Shown one piece after another: positions 56,578 to 64,000 of a stretch of DNA of 64,000 bases (within the stretch, counting starts at the first letter, position 1; every line of letters starts with the position of its first letter). This DNA comes from Vombatus ursinus (Eukaryota; Chordata; Mammalia; Diprotodontia; Vombatidae), in contig NW_020954550.1 of assembly GCF_900497805.2 (NCBI RefSeq), positions 32,903,479-32,967,478 of the forward strand, in the 5' to 3' direction. The position numbers and the translations under genes were made by a program. The notes below the pieces were generated by a model. That model did no database searches and was not told the origin of the DNA. It worked only from the letters and a program-made list of their open reading frames with translations.

Positions 56578-56720
56578 TTAAAAAAGGAATCAGAGAATGG
56601 AATATAAGAAGGATAGTGCATATGATAAGATGATTATGTTTGTATACATACAGAGTAATGTTTATGTGTACATATCAGCTCCATATATTTTTGGCCATAC
56701 ACAGTATACCAAAACAATTG

Positions 56721-56749
56721 TACACACACACACACACACACACACACAC
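56721..56749. repeat. (CA)n microsatellite
   Basis: About 14 CA units. Confidence 0.97.
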
Positions 56750-57028
56750 CCCTTCGATTTTCAGATAAAAACCTTAGTGTAAAACATTAAGGCAGTCCAA
56801 TTGACTAAGCTTGCTTTAAAATATTTTAGAGTTTAAAATATGTGGAAGCAACTTTTTAAAAATGAAGTATCTTATTGTACTTGCTGGTGTACTTAGTCAG
56901 CGATTACAGTCTGTACTCCCAATTATTTCAGAAAGGCAAATTACGACCCTACCCTAACCCCTCAGGCTCTGGTTTCTATTGTCTCTTTCCCCCTGACATA
57001 TTTTTAAATTGGAAAAAAAATATGTGTT

Positions 57029-57076
<48 letters not shown>

Positions 57077-57110
57077 ACACACATATATATTTACATATAC
57101 ATATATAAAA
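57029..57110. repeat. TA/CA microsatellite
   Basis: TGTATATATA run followed by ACACACAACACACATATATA. Confidence 0.95.
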
Positions 57111-57166
57111 ATTGGAATATATATACATGTATAGTTGAAATATATTTAAATTGGAACATATACACA

Positions 57167-57262
57167 TTCACAAGTTCAATATCCCAGTGATCTTTTTTCT
57201 TATACTACTTACATTCAATAGCATAAGAAAAAAAAGATCGGTGAGTTATTGAACTCATGAAT
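57167..57262. repeat. long imperfect inverted repeat (hairpin)
   Basis: The left arm (57167-57204, TTCACAAGTTCAATATCCCA...) pairs with the right arm (57222-57262, ...GTTATTGAACTCATGAA) over about 38-40 positions, with roughly 33 matches by eye and a loop of about 17 bases. It may be a small MITE or a transcribed hairpin. Confidence 0.85.
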
Positions 57263-58139
57263 TGGTATCTCTTAAAATCTCTTTTTGAGCAGGTTTTCAC
57301 TATAACTGACCTCTTGTTATTGATTTCTCTGGAGGTTTTTCTTCCGAGCACACATGCAATGATACAAGGATTTCATTTATAAATATATCAAAAAAATGTT
57401 TTAATGTGTTCAAGAGAAAGTAATCATCTATAGTGGTAACTATGTTGTATCTTCTTGAACTTCTTAACCTCATTGTAATGTTTGCCTGGCATTGGCTTCA
57501 TCTTGTTTGTCATTTGGGTGCTGGAAAACCAATAAGCAAGCCAACTACAGGTTCTCTGAGGCCTAATTGTGCAATTTCTTCATGGGGGAGGAGCATTTTT
57601 TTAAATTACTATTAATAATGTGCACAAAGAAACCTTGTTAGATGAAAGTTATTTTCAATCCAATGTTACTCATTTCCATGGCGTCATATGGAGCAAGCAA
57701 TGTGGAGAATTGGACTTGCCTTAATTCCTAAGTGCAGAGAAAATGATGGTGAGAGATACATATCTTAATGGCTAGTAAAGGATCTGTGGAGCAGGTAGAA
57801 GTGGCAGCTTTAATGCCATAGCAAAGGACGGTACTTCCAGAAATAATGTTCCCTGGACTGAAATCCTCATTGTTCAGAAAAAAAGAAAATTTAGGTAGGA
57901 GATCAATCCAAAGGACATGGCTTCTGCTATATTCTGTCCTGTCTCCACAACTATATAAAATATCAAGCAAGTTGATCAGGAGCCTAGGTTGAAGAGAGTC
58001 ATTGATATGCTCCCATTGGCTTCATTGGGAGTAGTATGTACAAGGACTACAAAGCTGGCCCCTAGATGATTCTAATAGTTCCATCTTGATGAATTTTGTG
58101 TTTAATTTTGTTCTCCAAAATACATCATCAGTCCTATAA

Positions 58140-58224
58140 AGAATGGGAAGGGAGGATGGGAAGAAGGGAGGAGGAAGGAAGAAAAAAAGGAAAGAAGGAA
58201 GGAAGAAAAAAGGAAGGAAGGAAG
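58140..58224. repeat. GGAA-rich purine tract
   Basis: GGGAAGGGAGGATGGGAAGA and AAGGAAGGAAGAAAAAAGG units. Confidence 0.92.
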
Positions 58225-59729
58225 TTAATATCAAATATTATCAGTTCCCCAGTTTTTCTTACTAACCTATAAACATTATGAGTTACACAAAAAGCTTATC
58301 TGTCTTTTGCTGTTATCTGACTAGCAAAGAAGGAGCAAAAATCTTTAAATGATCCTTAAGGACAATTTTAGGTGATGACTTTAATCTCACAGCCATATTT
58401 GGAAAGATCATTTCTGATGGTATACTACCTAAAATGAAAGTGTTATAGGGTAAGGTATTTTCTGTTTGTTTGCTTTTGTTTTTCCTCTGAAGCACATATT
58501 CACTCTAATCAGTCATTCTCAATTCCTTGATATTTTAACTCCTGTGACAAGTTTCTCTCAAGGGGGTTGGCAGAACCATATAATTATAGTCAAATATTTG
58601 AGAGGAAAAAACCATCAAAAACCAATTGAGAAGAGACTATCACCAGGAGAAGAGATGCCTGAGTGCCCAGTGGCAATAGTTTAGCATATCTCAGCAATTA
58701 CAGACATTGATGCAATAAAATGGACTGGAATTAGAACGACCCCAAACTTTCACTTTCACTTTTTACAGCACTTTTGAAGTTCCAAGATATCTTTTAAAAT
58801 GGTAGCATTTTTGTTTTGTTTTCCCCATTTCTAATTCCTGTCAGGAAAGCTGGAAGTCTCAGGAAAACTTCTCCTTCTCATGAATTTTCCATTTTCCTTG
58901 TCTAAAGACCAAAGTGACTCCTATCTGCTTTCTTCACCCTTCAGGTGTCTAACCTCCCCACAGGTTCAGGGCTTGTAGAATTCTCCTGCCATGGATTCTG
59001 ACAAGGAAATGATGAACATTATCCCTCAGGATATCTTCAGCAAGGTCTTCTTTTGTCCTTTTCTCTCTTGAAAAAAAAAAGAAACTTGTCTATTGCATTT
59101 TAATCTTTTAAAACTCCTCAGTGATGCAAAAGCTAATGGTGTGGATGCTGAATTTGCCATATCTCAGTGGTGACTACTTTGTCACAGGCAGTTTTAAATA
59201 TTGTTCTGAAACATACGTTTTCCCAATGACAAATGTTACAATAGTCTGTAGAGTGTGTAAAATGTGTTGATTACAAATCTGTTGAAAATTGTGTAATTTT
59301 GATTTTATCTGTGTTTTGTGAGTATTGATGCCATATGTGTGTGCGTGTGTATGCATGAAGATGTATGTGTGTGGGTTGTGTGTTCTATTTTTAAAAAGCA
59401 ACTTATCCTAAAGGAAAAGGGCACAGTGTTACCAGCTTTAAGTCACCACCATTTTCATCATAGTCTGGTTTCAAATTCTGTTGTTGTTGTAGACTGTCCC
59501 ATTTCTCTTTACATATCGGACTTCTCACAATTAAATTATTGAACTGTTGCAAAGCTTCACAATCTCAAATTGCATTGATTTCAAGGCTTCTAAATTGCTG
59601 GTGAAACTCATCCCATTAAAAGAACACATACATATTGGTTTCAACTGGTATGACAATTCAGCTTGTCTCTAAAATTGTTCTAAAGATAGGGTTTGTCTTC
59701 CCTATAATAATACGGTTTTGGGGGAGGCT

Positions 59730-59920
59730 TTGTAGTACAAAGGAAAGATCCTCTGGAGTCAGAGGACCTGAGTTCAAATTCAGCCTCTGGAGCTTACTAC
59801 CTGGGAAGCCTTAGCCCAGTCACTCCATTACCCTGGGTTTCAATTTCCTTATCTATAAAAGGAAAGGCATTAGACTACATGGCCTCTGGGTCTCTCTCGG
59901 CTCTACATCGATGAACCTAA
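59730..59920 (+). repeat. MIR CORE-SINE in the presumed 3' UTR
   Basis: AGAGGACCTGAGTTCAAATT, TTTCAATTTCCTTATCTATA, tail CTCTCTCGGCTCTACATCG. Confidence 0.85.
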
Positions 59921-60434
59921 GTAAAAAAGGCTCAAGCTTGGTTTGATTAACCATGAGAGACCTTCAGAGTTACATTTACAGCCGTTTCCCAGTTACAACC
60001 CTGTCATGTGATCATAACATGATTCCTTTTCCTTTTTTATTTTTGCAAAATCACAAAAATGCCTCATGGCTTCTGATAGAGCTAATAATGAACAGGATAA
60101 TGAACTTATTTCAAAGTCCCTAAGACATAAACCATGTTTTTTCCTACATTTCCCTGAACACTCAATTCATTGATTGCTGTGTGTGAAGCAGGCCTGGCTT
60201 CTGGAGCTTCATTTACTCCTCTGAGCCAGAACGGCTCTCTTCCAGGCACTAAGAGGAAAGCATTAGTCTTATCCCACTCACCCATCTCTCCCCTCCCTCA
60301 CCTTCATGATTTTCTCTCCACTGGTCCACAATTCCTTTCCCATGCATTGTAGTATGAATTAATAGAGTGTAGCACCCTACCTTCCTATCCACTCCAGTGT
60401 TGAAGTGGGTTGCGCACAAATTTGTAAACTAGGA

Positions 60435-60590
60435 CCAGTAGAGTGGGATGAAATGCATACTGGGCTAAAAGTGAGGAGATTGGGTCCCAGCCCTTAACGA
60501 GCTGGTCTTGAGTAGGCATCTTCACTTGTCAGGACCTCAGTTTCCTCATCTGTCAAATGACTAAGTTCCCTCTAGCAAACTATGATTTTT
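60435..60590 (+). repeat. MIR CORE-SINE in the presumed 3' UTR
   Basis: AGATTGGGTCCCAGCCCTTA and CTCAGTTTCCTCATCTGTCA. Confidence 0.75.
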
Positions 60591-61473
60591 CACTGTCAGG
60601 GTAGATCACCATCCACCTAGCATAATTTGAGGGTTCTCTAGGGTCCATCATCCTCGTATAGCTTCCTCACCAGTCTGCTTATTATAAATCCTAGAATCCT
60701 TAATCACCTCTTAAGGGTAAAACATTGAAAGACTTTGTTAAAATGCAAATATGTTGCCTAGGAGAGGCAATTCAGTAAACAATTATCCCATCATCAACAC
60801 TCTAGCTGGAATTAGTTTGTCAGTTTAGTTTATTAGATTACCTAGCAGCACCCAAACAGATCCAACGTATTTACTTTTTGTTTGGGAGGAGAGGAGGATG
60901 GGATTGTTCTGAAGGTTGGGGTGCTATGCAGGCGATTGGGATCCCTCAGGCAGCCAGGGGAAAGTACTGCGACCTGGAGCTTGGGGGTTTCACCTGAAGA
61001 GCTGGTAGGTCTGAGCAAACTCTAGAAGTTTCATACTTTTTGTTCAGGACCATCACTGACTGATAGTCAAGGTCAAGCTTCAGGTCAGTTTTTGAAAGGA
61101 TCCACACTAACGGGGAGTAAAACCATGTGCTAGGTTGCTTTGGAAAAGTAGTTTTTACAAACCTGCCACTTTGTACAGAGAATCCTTGTGATTATGTGGA
61201 AGAAAGGAAGAAGAGTTTTGAATGTTCTTGGTTTCTATACACTCCTATGGGATATTTCTATAAGTAGAACACAAACCAAAACTCCTTAATATGCTATTAC
61301 CAACCACCCCTTTTCACATAGATTTCTTGTTAATGTTTGAATTAATTTACTACATTTCTAAAGAAAGGGTGAGTGTGTAGTGCTGGTGGCTTTCTGTTCA
61401 CGGGTCACTAGAAACTCAGCAGAGGGAAACAGATCTGTGCCTTCTCTTTTTAGGATCTGGCTGTTGGTACTTT

Positions 61474-61499
61474 AATAAATGTTGTGTAGAGAAAATAAA
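61474..61499 (+). promoter_or_regulatory. paired AATAAA hexamers
   Basis: Two AATAAA hexamers lie at 61474-61479 and 61494-61499, separated by TGTTGTGTAG. They could form a cleavage site just upstream of the distal one. Confidence 0.4.
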
Positions 61500-61592
61500 T
61501 GCCTACAGTTCTATATAGCAAATGTGAATTTTTATGACAAGAATGTGTATTTAATGTAAAAAAAAAGTTCCTTTGTATTCAGTGAAATGTCT

Positions 61593-61598
61593 AATAAA
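61593..61598 (+). promoter_or_regulatory. PLCXD3: distal poly(A) signal
   Basis: AATAAA is followed about 15 bases later by CAGTCTTTCTTGTTTCATG, a good T- and GT-rich downstream element. Cleavage is expected near 61615. I take it as the end of the long PLCXD3 transcript. Confidence 0.55.
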
Positions 61599-61892
61599 GC
61601 CCTGGTGCCAGTCTTTCTTGTTTCATGTTCATTTCATCCTTCACTCTAGATCATAGCAAAAGTTTCTAAACAGGACATGGATATGAACATCAGAAAATAT
61701 AATCTTCTTTCAAAAACACAACACATTATCATGTTATGATTTTACCTATAATAAGAATATATTCAACCAATCAATGATATTTGAGTAATTCCATTGCCAA
61801 AGTTTAAGTTAGATATAGCCAACTTTTTACCAGTGTTGGAAACTAATATTTTTTTCAAAGATTTGTAATGTTGATATAGTATAGCGATATTC

Positions 61893-62055
61893 ATAGCAAT
61901 CAATAAACATTTATTAAGCATCAACTGTGTTCGGACATTAGGATAAGCACTTGGGATGCAAAAGAGGCAAAAGCAGTCCTTACCCTTAAGGAGCTTACAA
62001 TCTAATGGGAAAGACAACATGCAAACCAATACATACAAAGCAATCTATTTACAGG
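61893..62055 (-). repeat. antisense L2 3' end
   Basis: ATAAACATTTATTAAGCATC, CTTAAGGAGCTTACAATCTA. Confidence 0.85.
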
Positions 62056-62284
62056 GGGGTTGGGGTTATCCAGGGTTTCCAGGGTTTCCCTCTCTAGGGG
62101 CAGTATTTCAGGGTTTCTTTTACCCATACCTCCTTGTGCCTCTTGCCCCAGGCTGTTTTTACTGCTTGCTTCCCTTCTTGGCCCAAATTTCTAGTTTTAG
62201 TTTACTTGTAGTGGTATTCTAAGGCTTGAAAATATCCCTGGAGATAAGTTAGGGTGAGATTCCTCTAGGTATTCACCAACTAAA

Positions 62285-62870
62285 CAAGTATCAATCAATT
62301 AAGAAACATTTATTAAGCATTTATTTCAGTCAGACCAAGTACCTCTGATACAAAGACAAAAACTAAAATGGCCCTTCCCTTGAAGTGTTTAAATTGTCAT
62401 GGAAATAGACTTGAGATAAGTATGTAAAACGTATACACAATTAAATATAAGGTAACCTCTGAAGGAAAGGAGTCAGAAAGGGGAGGGGGACAGGAGGCAG
62501 GAAATCTCTCATGCAGAAACTGGTGCTTGAACTGGATGAATTTTGAAGAAAGCTGAAGATTTTAGGAGGCCAGCTTAGATGTCTTGGGAAAGACAGGAAT
62601 GGTGGGACAGTCACTGGAAAAGCACAGGTGAGTGTACAGTTGGATTGGAGTGTGTAGAGGGGAGTAATATATAAGCAGATTGTAAAGGCAGGAAGAAGTC
62701 AGATTGTGATCAGCTTTAAATGCCAAACAGCAGTTTATATTTAATTCTATATATAATAGAGAGCCATGGAGTTTCAGTAAGGAGATAACATGGTCAGATC
62801 TGCACCTTAGGAAAATCACTTTGGTGGTCTAGTGGAAGATGGATTTAGAACTGGGTCAAGATGGTTGCAA
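62285..62870 (-). repeat. antisense L2, 3' end to ORF2 end
   Basis: AAGAAACATTTATTAAGCAT, TTGAACTGGATGAATTTTGA, ACATGGTCAGATCTGCACCT. Confidence 0.82.
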
Positions 62871-63124
62871 ATGCCAAATTCTGATCAGTACTTATTGTAT
62901 TATAGTGAGATACCAATTTATTTACTATCAATGGAGGTGGAACAATCTGATAGGAATTCCTAATTGGAATTCTAATAGGAGATTCCTAATTAGAAATCTC
63001 TAAACTAACCCCTGTGTTTTGAATTACATTTCTAAGTTAATACATTAAATAAAGTCTCTAATCATAAGGCAGTTACCCAATCATTATTTAATGGAAGGCT
63101 GTACATGTAGAAAACACCTCCAAT

Positions 63125-63440
63125 CAGATGTTCTTAAACTTATTTTTTGTCAGTCTGGTGAAGCCTACAGAACCCTCGTCAGAATATTATTCTCAAATTC
63201 ATAAAATATGCATATATGATTAAATAAAATCAAATGCATAAATAAGATTACAAAGAAAACCAATTATGTTGAAATATAGTTACCAAAAATATACTTTCAA
63301 AAAATTTATGGACCCCAAGTTAAGAACTTCTGCCCTATAGGAAATAAAATGCATAGTATTCTATAGGAAAACAATTATATTGAAATAAATAATTGTAAAA
63401 ATATTTTAAAAACAAGTTCAAGGACCTGAGGTTAAGAACC
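63125..63440. repeat. hAT-type relic, right half duplicated
   Basis: A full-length copy (63125-63335: GTCAGTCTGGTGAAGCCTAC to AAGTTAAGAACTTCTG) is followed by a second right half (63343-63440: AAAACAATTATATTGAAATA to AGGTTAAGAACCC). Confidence 0.65.
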
Positions 63441-63444
63441 CTAA

Positions 63445-63760
63445 GTGACTAGAGCTTCTTCAGCAAAGTAACATGATCAGACTTGGGCTTTTGGAAGATT
63501 ATTTTGGTGACTGTGTAGAGTATGTTTTGAAGAACAGAAAGACTGGAATCCAGTTATCAGGCTGTTAAAATAGACCAGGTGCAAGGTGATGAGAATCTGA
63601 ACCAGGATCACAGCTGTGTAATTGAAGAGGAAGGGACTGATGCCAGAGATATTTTGGAAGCTGAATCAATAGAACTTGGTGAGTGATTGGCCATAGTAGG
63701 TGAGGAATATAGGAGAGTTCAGGATTGTGAGGATGAAGTTGCCCTTAGCAGTAAGTTTGA
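63445..63760 (-). repeat. antisense L2, ORF2 region
   Basis: AACATGATCAGACTTGGGCT overlaps in content with the end of the previous copy, so this is a separate insertion. Confidence 0.72.
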
Positions 63761-63786
63761 TCAGATTCACTCCTATCAGCTAGTCA

Positions 63787-64000
63787 GATGGAGGCAGCTA
63801 GGTAGTGTGGTGGATAGAGCATTCAACTTACAGCCAGAAGACCTAAGTTCAAATCCAGCTTTAGACACTTACTTAGCTGTGTGATCTTGGACAACCTCTG
63901 TTTGCCTCAGTTTCTTCAGCTGTAAAATGGAGACTTGTAGGGTTGTCGTGAGGATCAAATGAGATATTTGCAAAGCATTTAGCACATATATGGCACATAG
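63787..64000 (+). repeat. CORE-SINE with long MIR/THER tail, runs off the window
   Basis: Head GGAGGCAGCTAGGTAGTGTG, CORE, then GTGAGGATCAAATGAGATAT and GCACATATATGGCACATAG at the very edge. Confidence 0.8.

Larger units (their letters stand above)
54330..61615 (+). other. PLCXD3: presumed PLCXD3 3' untranslated region
   Basis: The stretch after the stop has several AATAAA hexamers. The last strong one, at 61593-61598, is followed by a T- and GT-rich downstream region. Long parts (54360-54900, 57420-58130, 58620-59720, 59930-60430 and 60600-61600) are free of recognisable repeats, which fits a constrained UTR better than intergenic DNA. It contains microsatellites, a hAT-type relic, a truncated Mar1, three MIRs and a hairpin, described separately. 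A Pumilio-type TGTACATA occurs at 56667-56674. The full length is inferred; shorter isoforms are likely. Confidence 0.55.
61616..64000. other. intergenic sequence downstream of PLCXD3
   Basis: No coding potential was seen. Antisense L2 pieces, a duplicated hAT-type relic and a CORE-SINE running off the window edge fill most of it. In human the next gene beyond the PLCXD3 3' end is, from memory, complement C6; nothing of it is visible here. Confidence 0.55.

Overview
The window is a gene-poor stretch of a marsupial nuclear genome. The evidence is the repeat content: Mar1-type CORE-SINEs with an RTE-like tail, tRNA-derived A-tailed SINEs of the type abundant in marsupials, half-L1 (HAL1-like) elements, and many old L2, MIR and hAT-derived fossils shared with other mammals. 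The A-tailed SINE variants look more like those of Australian marsupials than those I recall from opossum, but this is an impression from memory. There is no sign of bacterial, viral or plasmid sequence.

Only one protein-coding segment is convincing: the last coding exon of PLCXD3 (a phospholipase C X-domain protein) on the + strand at 54173-54329. It has a good polypyrimidine tract and AG acceptor and encodes the conserved C-terminal 51 residues. By inference, bases 1-54172 are the 3' part of the last PLCXD3 intron. Bases 54330 to about 61615 look like a long 3' UTR ending at an AATAAA at 61593, with possible earlier poly(A) sites near 54353 and 54783. From about 61616 the sequence is intergenic.

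The intron is a layered archive of retrotransposons. Three LINE-1 structures stand out. A 5'-complete but 3'-truncated copy at 9788-10631 is flanked by a perfect 15-bp target duplication. A HAL1-like copy on the minus strand at about 17985-20957 carries ORF1 but no ORF2. A minus-strand L1 at about 43925-48028 has the start of its ORF2 endonuclease joined directly to the ORF2 C-terminus. A fourth fragment at 30465-30990 is only a 3' end. Around these lie about ten A-tailed SINEs, thirteen Mar1 copies, about thirty MIR-type CORE-SINEs, more than twenty-five L2 pieces, two CR1/L3 pieces and at least seven short DNA-transposon relics. Many are nested, with target-site duplications that can be read by eye.

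I found no new gene system. The points most worth checking are the unusual L1 structures, a long imperfect hairpin inside the presumed PLCXD3 3' UTR (57167-57262), a microsatellite that appears to have grown out of a SINE tail (24603-24854), and several duplicated segments that I could not assign to a family. Boundaries of old repeats were read by eye and may be off by tens of bases.
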